A stretch of 20,540 bases of DNA from CAZUQH01 sp964622465 (GTDB lineage Bacteria > CG03 > CAZUQH01): NCBI GenBank assembly GCA_964622465.1, contig CAZUQH010000025.1, positions 1 through 20,540 of the forward strand, in the 5' to 3' direction. This document shows, piece by piece, positions 1 through 6,327 of this stretch. Under the pieces are notes generated by a model that made no database searches, was not told where the DNA came from, and was given only the letters and a program-made list of their open reading frames with translations. The position numbers and the translations under genes are program-made. How positions within the stretch are numbered: position 1 is the first letter of the stretch; every line of letters starts with the position of its first letter.

Positions 1-44
1 TCCTTTTTTCTCAGAAAGTGATGTACTTTAAGTGGTGAGAAAAA

Positions 45-121
45 TGGCGGGGACGACGGGGTTCGAACCCGCGAATCTCTGGCTTGACAGGCCAGTGTGC
101 TAACCACTGCACCACGTCCCC
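45..121 (-). tRNA. tRNA-Asp (GUC)
   Basis: The minus strand folds as a full cloverleaf. The acceptor GGGGACG (115-121) pairs with CGTCCCC (49-55). The anticodon stem CTGGC/GCCAG holds the loop CTGTCAA, giving anticodon GUC (Asp). The T-loop TTCGAAC is canonical. The discriminator is G, as expected for Asp, and the CCA end is encoded (plus-strand TGG at 45-47). It is the last gene of a Glu-Val-Asp transcription unit. No clear rho-independent terminator follows it inside the window. Confidence 0.96.
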
Positions 122-144
122 ACTTTAAACTACTCTGTATTTTC

Positions 145-219
145 TGGTGGGCGAAGCAGGATTTGGACCTGCGACCTTCTCGGTGTAAACGAGACGCGCT
201 CCCACTGCGCCATTCGCCC
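145..219 (-). tRNA. tRNA-Val (UAC)
   Basis: The minus strand folds as a cloverleaf. The acceptor GGGCGAA pairs with TTCGCCC, the anticodon stem is TCTCG/CGAGA, and the loop TTTACAC gives anticodon UAC (Val). The discriminator is A and the CCA end is encoded. The T-loop reads TCCAAAT, so position 55, nearly always U (pseudouridine), is C. The D-loop keeps GG, so a G18-C55 pair could replace the usual G18-psi55 contact. It lies between tRNA-Glu and tRNA-Asp with short spacers. Confidence 0.95.
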
Positions 220-238
220 ACATAATCCTTAAAGATTT

Positions 239-314
239 TGGTGGGGCGTGCGAGAATTGAGCTCGCGATTACTGGCTTGAAAGGCCAGTGTCTTCACCAC
301 TAGACCAACGCCCC
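239..314 (-). tRNA. tRNA-Glu (UUC)
   Basis: First gene of the tRNA unit, on the minus strand. The acceptor GGGGCGT pairs with ACGCCCC, the anticodon stem is CTGGC/GCCAG, and the loop CTTTCAA gives anticodon UUC (Glu). The discriminator is A, followed by an encoded CCA. The T-loop is CTCAATT, so position 54 is C where U (ribothymidine) is almost universal. All stems are otherwise well paired, so it should be a working tRNA. Confidence 0.95.
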
Positions 315-334
315 GCATGTCTTCTATACTTGTT

Positions 335-365
335 AGTATATACCAAAAATGACTGTTTCTGTCAA
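335..365 (-). promoter_or_regulatory. Promoter of the tRNA-Glu-Val-Asp unit
   Basis: On the minus strand, TTGACA (360-365) is followed after 17 bp by TATATA (337-342), or after 19 bp by the better -10 match TATACT (335-340). Transcription would start near 328-330, about 15 bases before tRNA-Glu. The -35 box lies about 20 bases past the yifB stop, so the tRNAs can be expressed separately from the fmt-yifB operon. No terminator is visible between the two. Confidence 0.75.
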
Positions 366-384
366 TTTCTTCTGTCGTTAATTC

Positions 385-1923
385 TCACAGCATCGTGAAT
401 TCACGGTCTAGCACCCTGTATTGGATTGCTTCTGCGATATGCTCGGTCTCTATGTCCGGTGTACCAGCCAAATCAGCTATAGTCCGTGCGACTTTGGTGA
501 CCTTGTCGCATGCGCGAGCTGAAAACCCAAGCCGTCCGATTGCCTCAGAAAGTAATCTAATTCCATCTGCATTGAGCCGTGCATATCGCCGGACGTCCCT
601 ACCTTTCAAATGGCCATTGCAGTAAGTACCTGGCTGTCCCGAAAAACGCCGTAACTGCCGTTTTCGTGCATCCTGAACGCGAATTTTTACCTCTGAAGAT
701 GGCTCACTGTCTATACTTACAAGTAATTCTGAAGTGCGTACTGCCGGGACTGTTATTTGGATGTCAATTCTATCAAGTAATGGGCCGGATATACGGTTAC
801 GGTAACGCTGAATGTCAATTGGACGGCAACTGCAGGGTTTCTGTGTGTCTCCCCAGTGCCCACACGGACACGGATTCATTGCTGCGACAAACATAAACCT
901 TGCTGGATAAACAACCGAAAACCTCGCACGTACGATGCGGACGCTGCCGCTTTCTATCGGCTGCCGGAGTGCCTCGAGAACGCTGCGTGGAAATTCTGGC
1001 AGTTCATCCAGAAACAAAACACCATTATGTGCAAGAGAAACCTCACCAGGGCGCGGGATTTCTCCACCACCGATAAGACCTACCGCGGAACTTGTATGAT
1101 GTGGAGCACGGAATGGCCTATCAGTGATGAGACCGCCTCTACCATCAAGCAATCCGCCTGCACTGTATATTCTGGTTGTTTCAACTGCCTCGTTCAAACT
1201 CATATCAGGAAGTATGCCTGGCAAGCACTGCGCAAGCATGGTCTTGCCGCTTCCAGGAGGTCCGACCATAAGTATATTATGACCGCCAGCTGCTGCGACT
1301 TCAAGCGCGCGGCGTGCAAAACTCTGTCCGTGTACTTCTGCAAGGTCAACGTACGTCCTCTTCCTCCGTTGAATCGCTTCATAATGTCTCTTGTCCGGGT
1401 CAATTACTTCTCTGCCTGACAGAAATTCAACTGCCTGTTTAAGCGTACCTACTGGATATGCCGGCTTTGAAGGAACCATTGTTGCTTCGGCACAATTCGC
1501 CTCTGGTACAATAATACCTTTTACTTCCTTTAATCCTGACATACCGAGAATGACAGATAAAATGCCTTTAACCGGTCTAACCAGTCCGCTTAGCGCCAGT
1601 TCCCCCAGAACAAGATACCCACACGTTGCTTCCGGCGCCAGGATACCACTAGCTACCAACATACCCAGAGCAATCGGAAGGTCAAATGCAACGCCTTCTT
1701 TCTTTATGTCAGCTGGAGCGAGGTTTACGGTTATGCGACTTGCATTTATTTTATAGCCCGAATTTTTTATCGCTGTGAGAACTCGTTCTCTGCTTTCCCT
1801 GACCGCAGGGTCCGGGAGTCCAACAATTGAAAAAGACGGTAGTCCATTTCGGATATCTACTTCTACGCGTAATGGGTAGGGGTCAACTCCTATAAGTGCA
1901 GCAGAAAGAATTGTGGCGAGCAT
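385..1923 (-). CDS. comM: YifB/ComM-family Mg-chelatase-like AAA+ ATPase
   Basis: A 512-residue protein, full length for the family. The N-terminal ChlI-type domain (about 1-170) has the family's MLATILSAAL start. The AAA+ core carries Walker A GPPGSGKT (221-228), Walker B VLFLDELPE (302-310) and RAPHHTSS at 272-279. A cysteine cluster (C352, C354, C364, C366) sits in the loop PCPCGHWGDTQKPCSC. The C-terminal Mg-chelatase subunit domain begins around 400. In Haemophilus and Vibrio, ComM is a hexameric branch-migration helicase that promotes integration of transforming DNA; many non-competent bacteria also carry it. The ATG start is preceded by AGGAGG at 8-base spacing. It is the last gene of the fmt operon, 39 bases after yraN. 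Family assignment is sure; a role in competence here is inference. Confidence 0.95.
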   Translation of the reverse strand: MLATILSAALIGVDPYPLRVEVDIRNGLPSFSIVGLPDPAVRESRERVLTAIKNSGYKINASRITVNLAPADIKKEGVAFDLPIALGMLVASGILAPEATCGYLVLGELALSGLVRPVKGILSVILGMSGLKEVKGIIVPEANCAEATMVPSKPAYPVGTLKQAVEFLSGREVIDPDKRHYEAIQRRKRTYVDLAEVHGQSFARRALEVAAAGGHNILMVGPPGSGKTMLAQCLPGILPDMSLNEAVETTRIYSAGGLLDGRGGLITDRPFRAPHHTSSAVGLIGGGEIPRPGEVSLAHNGVLFLDELPEFPRSVLEALRQPIESGSVRIVRARFSVVYPARFMFVAAMNPCPCGHWGDTQKPCSCRPIDIQRYRNRISGPLLDRIDIQITVPAVRTSELLVSIDSEPSSEVKIRVQDARKRQLRRFSGQPGTYCNGHLKGRDVRRYARLNADGIRLLSEAIGRLGFSARACDKVTKVARTIADLAGTPDIETEHIAEAIQYRVLDREFTML

Positions 1924-1962
1924 TGCCGGGTCCTCCTTTTGAATGGCTCCTAAGGGCTGTAA

Positions 1963-2313
1963 CTACGAATATTGAAATGCGTTTTGAATCAAGTGCGGCC
2001 TGGTTCCTGATATTGCAACCACGTCAAATCTTACAGGTACTTCTTCTAAATTATGGTCAGACAAATACAGGGAAGCTAATTTTGAGAGTCGTTTTCTTTT
2101 TCGAAAGTCCACTGCTTCCTCAGCCACACCGCAGCGTGCGCTATCACGTGTTTTTACTTCAATAAAACACAAGTATTTTCCTTCTCTGGCTACAATGTCA
2201 ATTTCACCGGCACGACAATGCCAGTTTCTCTGTAGAATACGGTACCCGCGTGCTTGAAGAAAACCAACGGCTATGTCTTCACCCTGCCTGCCAAGGAATT
2301 TCGGGTCACGCAC
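1963..2313 (-). CDS. YraN-family (UPF0102) nuclease-fold protein
   Basis: About 116 residues. It shows the UPF0102 pattern: LGRQGEDIA near the N-terminus, then GEIDIVA and FIEVKTR, which match the acidic and lysine residues (D...ExK) of the restriction-endonuclease-like fold. The family's role is not settled; it commonly sits beside trmD/rplS/rnhB and yifB, as here. I chose the GTG at 2313 because AGGA lies 6 bases before it. A TTG six bases upstream (2319) is possible, but AGGA would then abut the start codon. Either start overlaps the 3' end of rplS, so translation is probably coupled. Confidence 0.88.
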   Translation of the reverse strand: MRDPKFLGRQGEDIAVGFLQARGYRILQRNWHCRAGEIDIVAREGKYLCFIEVKTRDSARCGVAEEAVDFRKRKRLSKLASLYLSDHNLEEVPVRFDVVAISGTRPHLIQNAFQYS

Positions 2314-2644
2314 TTTCAATCCTTGCTGCCTTACCCTGTTTACCTCTCAGATAATATAGTTTCGCCCTGCGTACCTTGCCACGTTTTGTTACCTTGATAC
2401 TTGTGATAACAGGCGAATTAACCGGAAAAGTCCGTTCCACGCCAACGCCATACGAAACGCGTCTTACTGTAAACGTTTCGCCAATGCCAGAACCGGCGCG
2501 TGCTATTACTATGCCGCTAAAAGTTTGCTTTTTCTCTTTATCTCCTTCTTTCAATTTTGTGGTAACAGCAACGGTATCTCCTGGTCTGAATTCAGGCAAA
2601 TCTTTCTTTTTCATACCATCGGTAATTTCTGATAGTATATTCAT
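2306..2644 (-). CDS. rplS: 50S ribosomal protein L19
   Basis: 112 residues from the ATG at 2644, typical for L19. Recognisable L19 blocks are FRPGDTVAV, the central QTFSGIVIAR, RRVSYGVGVERTFP, and the basic end RGKVRRAKLYYLRGKQGKAARI. L19 sits at the 30S-50S interface. The start overlaps the trmD stop as ATGA and is preceded by GGAGG at 5 bases. A TTG 12 bases upstream would place the first codon on top of this ribosome-binding site, so it is rejected. The trmD-rplS pairing is one of the most conserved in bacteria. Confidence 0.97.
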   Translation of the reverse strand: MNILSEITDGMKKKDLPEFRPGDTVAVTTKLKEGDKEKKQTFSGIVIARAGSGIGETFTVRRVSYGVGVERTFPVNSPVITSIKVTKRGKVRRAKLYYLRGKQGKAARIESA

Positions 2645-3342
2645 TTCTTCCTCCAATCATTGAGTAAGTCGGGACGGGTGGTATAGGTATTCTTTCTCGC
2701 TTGCTCCCGTCTCCATTTATTAATTGCTTCGTGGTTGCCAGACACAAGCACATCCGGAACTTTCATACCTTTATAATCAGGCGGCCGGGTATAATGCGGC
2801 CAATCAAACGTATCCCTGGAAAAGGTCTCCTCATCGACTGCTTCTTTTTTAGTAAGGACACCTGGAAGCAGCCGTACGACTGCTTCTATAACCGCGAGCG
2901 CTGGCGCTTCTCCTCCAGTAGTTATAAAATCACCGATTGATATTTCATCAGTAATTAAATGTTGCCTGACACGTTCATCAACACCTTCGTACCTGCCACA
3001 GATGAGAATTAGATGTCTCTGGCGGCTAAGCGCTGTGGCAAGAGTTTGGTCAAAACGCTTCCCCTGTGGTGAAAGTAATATTATTCGCCTGCCTTCAACG
3101 TCACCGCTCTCACGATGACAGATGTCCTCTACCGCTTCGAAAATCGGCTCTGGCTTTAATACCATCCCTACGCCGCCACCATACTGATAATCATCAACTT
3201 TATGGTGAGGGTCATGGCTCCAGTCCCGCAATTGCCAGGCATTTATCTCTACGGCACAGGACTTCCGGGCACGGCCAACAATACCCACTCCTGTTGCTGC
3301 CTCAATAATTTCTGGAAAAACAGCGACTACGTCTATCCTCAA
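2641..3342 (-). CDS. trmD: tRNA (guanine-N1-)-methyltransferase TrmD
   Basis: 233 residues, slightly short of the usual 240-255. TrmD methylates N1 of G37 in tRNAs reading codons that begin with C or G, using S-adenosylmethionine, and so prevents frameshifting. The SPOUT trefoil-knot signatures are present: LILICGRYEGVDERV, and ISIGDFITTGGEAPALAVIEA leading to the dimer interface. The N-terminus MRIDVVAVFPE is typical. The start codon is TTG with only a weak AGAG upstream, 10 bases after the rpsP stop, so translation probably depends on coupling to rpsP. The usual partner rimM is missing from the rpsP-trmD junction. Confidence 0.97.
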   Translation of the reverse strand: MRIDVVAVFPEIIEAATGVGIVGRARKSCAVEINAWQLRDWSHDPHHKVDDYQYGGGVGMVLKPEPIFEAVEDICHRESGDVEGRRIILLSPQGKRFDQTLATALSRQRHLILICGRYEGVDERVRQHLITDEISIGDFITTGGEAPALAVIEAVVRLLPGVLTKKEAVDEETFSRDTFDWPHYTRPPDYKGMKVPDVLVSGNHEAINKWRREQARKNTYTTRPDLLNDWRKK

Positions 3343-3352
3343 TTATTCTCTT

Positions 3353-3631
3353 TCAGGTGGCAGGTTGCGTATTTTCCTCTGGAACGCCTGGTGCCCCTGC
3401 TATTTTCAGGAGAGAACGGACTGTTTCACTTGCCTGCGCACCATGCTTGAACCAATACTCAATCCGGTCGTATTTTAACTTTACCTTGTCCTCCGGCTGA
3501 ACTGCCCTGGGATTATAAGTACCAAGGATTTCCAGTTCTGCGCCGTCACGCTGCTTACGCCGGTCAATCGCCACGATTCTAAAATAGGGATCGCTCTTAG
3601 CGCCTATTCTTTTTAATCTGATGCGTACCAT
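3353..3631 (-). CDS. rpsP: 30S ribosomal protein S16
   Basis: 92 residues from the ATG at 3631. The start MVRIRLKRIGAK, then PYFRIVAID, LGTYNP and DRIEYWFKHGAQAS are S16 hallmarks. S16 is an assembly protein of the 30S body. GGAGG lies 8 bases before this ATG. The reading frame stays open 63 bases further upstream, but that extension overlaps rpe, has no family support and is rejected. The first 35 bases overlap the 3' end of rpe, and the ribosome-binding site lies wholly inside rpe. Confidence 0.97.
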   Translation of the reverse strand: MVRIRLKRIGAKSDPYFRIVAIDRRKQRDGAELEILGTYNPRAVQPEDKVKLKYDRIEYWFKHGAQASETVRSLLKIAGAPGVPEENTQPAT

Positions 3632-4385
3632 ATTTCTTACCTCCGATTGCACGACGAAGTTCCTTAAGGGTTTCCCCTGGTTTGCTGCTACCAAACAGGC
3701 ATGCTCCTATAACCAGAATTGTCGCTCCTGCTCTAACAGCACGGCGCCCCGTCGTTATATTTATGCCTCCATCGACTTCTATCTCAACGTCACTTCCTTT
3801 TCGGTCAAGCGTCTGCCTGAGGCATTTTATCTTCTCAAGTGTTCCAGCGATGAACTTTTGCCCGCCATATCCCGGGTTCACGCTCATTAATAATGCTAAA
3901 TCAATTTCGCCTAAATACGGGTATATCCCGGATAAAGGGGTGCCTGGATTGATACTCAAACCAGCCGAGATTCCAAGTGCACGAATCTCGCCAAGAAGCG
4001 GCCCCGGGTTAGGCACTGATTCACGATGTATAATTATTCTACTTACGCCTGCCTTAAAAAACGGCCGGATGAACATTCCTGGTTCCTCAACCATAAGATG
4101 CGCTTCCATTGGTATCCGGAAACGCCTGGTCAACGTTGACACGACACCCGGACCAAACGAAATATTTGGAACAAAGTGACCGTCCATAATGTCGAGATGA
4201 ACCAAATCTGCACCTGCACGGATAACCTCGTCTATCTGTTTTCCAAGTTTGGTGAAATCGCAACTCAATACAGAAGGAGCTATTTTTACCGAATGAGATT
4301 GCTTCGTCACCTGCGCAGGCTGAAGCCTGCGGCTACCGCTCCTCGCAATGACAGTATTCAATATAGATGGTGCTATTTTTACCAT
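3597..4385 (-). CDS. rpe: Ribulose-phosphate 3-epimerase with an inserted N-terminal segment
   Basis: 262 residues. Rpe interconverts ribulose-5-phosphate and xylulose-5-phosphate in the pentose phosphate pathway. Catalytic residues of the TIM barrel are visible: H63 and D65 in LVHLDIMDGHFVPN, H96 in EAHLMV and D205 in EVDGGI; MSVNPGYGGQKF is the family signature. The beginning is odd: residues 2-9 (VKIAPSIL) reappear at 33-40 (VKIAPSVL), where the normal Rpe sequence starts. The 31 extra residues are encoded by a 93-bp duplication holding a palindromic repeat. Without them the protein is 231 residues, normal for the family. The ATG overlaps the upstream PASTA stop (ATGGTAA) and has no Shine-Dalgarno; no ATG exists at the second copy. 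The C-terminus overlaps rpsP by 35 bases. Confidence 0.95.
   Translation of the reverse strand: MVKIAPSILNTVIARSGSRRLQPAQVTKQSHSVKIAPSVLSCDFTKLGKQIDEVIRAGADLVHLDIMDGHFVPNISFGPGVVSTLTRRFRIPMEAHLMVEEPGMFIRPFFKAGVSRIIIHRESVPNPGPLLGEIRALGISAGLSINPGTPLSGIYPYLGEIDLALLMSVNPGYGGQKFIAGTLEKIKCLRQTLDRKGSDVEIEVDGGINITTGRRAVRAGATILVIGACLFGSSKPGETLKELRRAIGGKKYGTHQIKKNRR
4263..4383. repeat. 28-bp direct repeats flanking a 65-bp palindromic element inside rpe
   Basis: The segments at 4263-4290 and 4356-4383 match at 24 of 28 positions. Between them lie 65 bp (4291-4355). Read on the minus strand, these begin with TGTCATTGCGAGGAGCG and end with GACGAAGCAATCTC, termini that I recall from a widespread family of short interspersed bacterial repeats. 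At the centre (4314-4336) is the palindrome CGCAGGCT-GA-AGCCTGCG followed by GCTAC. The repeat period is 93 bp, exactly 31 codons, so the rpe frame is kept. Confidence 0.85.
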
Positions 4386-5320
4386 TTGCTTTGTTCAACC
4401 AGAATGCCATCGGAAAATATTTTTATGGTAGCCGGACCAGCGGCATCAACTGAAACGTCTACTTTGGAACCAGGCATCTGCTTGCTCCTGTAAACTTCCC
4501 GCTCACCAGTAGCATCCTGAATTACTATCCTCAATTCTTTTGGTTCAATACCCTGGCTCACTTCATAGTGCACTGGTATTGTGCGAAGCAATGCACCAGA
4601 ACCCTCCTTGCGTGCAACCGTAAACAGGACGTTCTCATTGATGGTTATGGATTCATAAGGAAGCGGTTCTTGTTTAAGAATCGTACCTTCATACTGTGTC
4701 TCAGAAACTACGTATTCAACCTCAGCTCGCTGCATACCAAGTTCTTTCAGGCGATTTTGTGCGCGTATTACGTCTTCGCCAAGAAAATTTGGCATTACCT
4801 GAGCACCGCTAGCCGCTGCTGCTTCGCTGACCACTAGATTGACCATCTGTCCCGGTGTTATTATCTTGTCCGGCAACGGTTCCTGCCCAAGAATGACGTC
4901 TTCTTGCTCGCCAGAAGGAACTCTCGTTACCTCCCCGATTTGCAAGCTATCCTGATAGAGTATAATACGCGCTTCTCTTAATGATTTTCCCGTTATGTCA
5001 GGCATATATATCTGTTGGCTGCCTGTAGAGAGTATGACCTTTACAACCTTGCCTGACCTAACTCTTGTGCCAGGTTCCGGCCGCTGCGAAATCACGTAGC
5101 CCGAAGGGATGGACTCGTCATACTTTTCACCAACTTTCAATATATATAATTTTTTATCCCCGAGTACTTCTATCGATTTCTGTAGAGAAAGGCCTTCAAC
5201 ATTCGGCACAAGCACTTCCTTACGGTGATGCACAATAATAGAGAGAAGCCAATCACCCAGGAATATAAGGATAACACCAGCGCATACGACAATACCGACA
5301 GTCCGCCAAAAACGTATTAT
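4379..5320 (-). CDS. Membrane-anchored protein with three PASTA domains, probable AUA start
   Basis: About 313 residues. A short basic N-terminus (IRFWRT) is followed by one hydrophobic segment (roughly residues 7-30: TVGIVVCAGVILIFLGDWLL), then three PASTA repeats (about 35-98, 100-165, 170-235) with VPNV, MPDI and MPNF starts and Q-P-PG-type cores, and a final beta-rich region of about 70 residues. PASTA domains bind peptidoglycan or muropeptides in PknB-type kinases and PBPs; there is no kinase or transpeptidase domain here. The first ordinary start is a GTG at 5233, which has no ribosome-binding site and would delete the membrane anchor. A strong GGGAGG (5326-5331) instead lies 5 bases before AUA at 5320, and the frame has no ATG, GTG or TTG between an upstream stop near 5374 and 5233. 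The stop overlaps the rpe ATG. Confidence 0.85.
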   Translation of the reverse strand: MIRFWRTVGIVVCAGVILIFLGDWLLSIIVHHRKEVLVPNVEGLSLQKSIEVLGDKKLYILKVGEKYDESIPSGYVISQRPEPGTRVRSGKVVKVILSTGSQQIYMPDITGKSLREARIILYQDSLQIGEVTRVPSGEQEDVILGQEPLPDKIITPGQMVNLVVSEAAAASGAQVMPNFLGEDVIRAQNRLKELGMQRAEVEYVVSETQYEGTILKQEPLPYESITINENVLFTVARKEGSGALLRTIPVHYEVSQGIEPKELRIVIQDATGEREVYRSKQMPGSKVDVSVDAAGPATIKIFSDGILVEQSKW

Positions 5321-6264
5321 GACGACCTCCCGAGATGACTCCCTGTGCTTATGCGCGCTCCCTGAAGATACTCAGGCGCACTCATACGGCGCCGCCCTTC
5401 TTCCTGAACTTCCTGGACAACAAGCGCACCGCTTCCACAGGCAACGACAAAACCCTGGTCTTTTACGATTTCAACTATCTGACCAGGTGCTTCGGTGGGT
5501 ACTCGTGCTCTATTCCAGGGTAATGCTTGCCAGAGCCGCAGGCGATGCCCGCGAAAGAACGTCCACGCCCCAGGCCATTCTTCAAGAGCACGGACCTTGC
5601 AGCATATGTCTTCTGCTGGCACTTTCCAATCTATAATCCCGTCTTCTTTTATTAAAAGTCTTGCAACCGTTGCTTCATCGGACCGCTGTCGCACGGGTTT
5701 TATTTCATCTTTCTCTAATTTTGTCAGCGTATCCATAAGTAATGGGATAGAGGCATGCATCAACCTGTCACGTAATTCGCAAAAATATTCTCCGGGCGCA
5801 ATCGGGACCTCCCGTTGCGCAAGGATATCGCCTGTATCAATATGTTCATTAATCAAGAACAACGAGACACCTGTCATGCTTTCTTTATCGAGAATTGCCC
5901 ATTGAATTGGTGCCGGGCCGCGATATTTTGGTAATAAAGAAAAATGGACATTCACAATTCCGAAGCGCGGAATCTCAAGCACCGGACGTGGCAAAATTTT
6001 TCCAAACGAAACCAGGACGCCAGCATCTGGTTTTAGTGAGCGGAATGCATCCAGAAAATCCTGACCGCTGAGTTTTTGTGGTTGAAGACAGCGGATTCCG
6101 TGGGTTTCCGCCCACATTGCTAATGGAGCACGCTCTATCTTAAGCCCACGCCCTTTTGGCTCATCCGGATGCGTTACCACCGCAATAACTTCGTGTTCCG
6201 ATGCACATAGGGTCTCAAGAAAACTTGTAAGATAGCCGGGGGAGCCAAAAAAAACAATTTTCAT
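5317..6264 (-). CDS. fmt: Methionyl-tRNA formyltransferase
   Basis: 315 residues from MKIVFFGSP. Fmt formylates Met-tRNAfMet from 10-formyl-THF to prepare the initiator tRNA. The catalytic set is visible: N105 and H107 in NVHFSLLPKYRGPAP and D143 in HIDTGDIL. The C-terminal OB-like domain carries RQRSDEATVARLLIKEDGIIDW. The frame extends upstream to a TTG at 6327, but that stretch is the promoter itself, so it cannot be translated from that transcript. ATG at 6264 fits the family; ATG at 6270 is the alternative. There is no obvious Shine-Dalgarno, and the predicted leader is only about 25 bases. It is the first gene of the translation-related operon. A def gene, often its partner, is not here. 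Confidence 0.96.
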   Translation of the reverse strand: MKIVFFGSPGYLTSFLETLCASEHEVIAVVTHPDEPKGRGLKIERAPLAMWAETHGIRCLQPQKLSGQDFLDAFRSLKPDAGVLVSFGKILPRPVLEIPRFGIVNVHFSLLPKYRGPAPIQWAILDKESMTGVSLFLINEHIDTGDILAQREVPIAPGEYFCELRDRLMHASIPLLMDTLTKLEKDEIKPVRQRSDEATVARLLIKEDGIIDWKVPAEDICCKVRALEEWPGAWTFFRGHRLRLWQALPWNRARVPTEAPGQIVEIVKDQGFVVACGSGALVVQEVQEEGRRRMSAPEYLQGARISTGSHLGRSS

Positions 6265-6298
6265 CAGCATAGGGGCTGTAACGCAATAATGGTCTCTC

Positions 6299-6327
6299 AT
6301 TATAACAACTGGCAGAAACAGTGTCAA
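6299..6327 (-). promoter_or_regulatory. Consensus sigma-70 promoter of the fmt operon
   Basis: On the minus strand TTGACA (6322-6327) and TATAAT (6299-6304) are separated by exactly 17 bp, a perfect match to the housekeeping consensus. Predicted transcription start is near 6292, giving a leader of about 22-28 bases before fmt. The TGA within TTGACA is the stop codon of the preceding outer-membrane gene, so the promoter starts inside that gene. Confidence 0.85.

Noticed and set aside
1..44. Possible terminator after the tRNA unit
   Set aside because: TTTTCTCA and TGAGAAAA can pair, but the loop is long and, on the tRNA strand, the stem is followed by A residues instead of a U run.
856..1419. 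Plus-strand open frame of 187 codons
   Set aside because: It lies wholly antisense to the well-supported comM gene, has no recognisable domain and no ribosome-binding site; it is a shadow of the real frame.
6265..6327. N-terminal extension of fmt from a TTG start
   Set aside because: The extension coincides with the -35 and -10 boxes, so the operon transcript cannot include it, and it has no similarity to Fmt.
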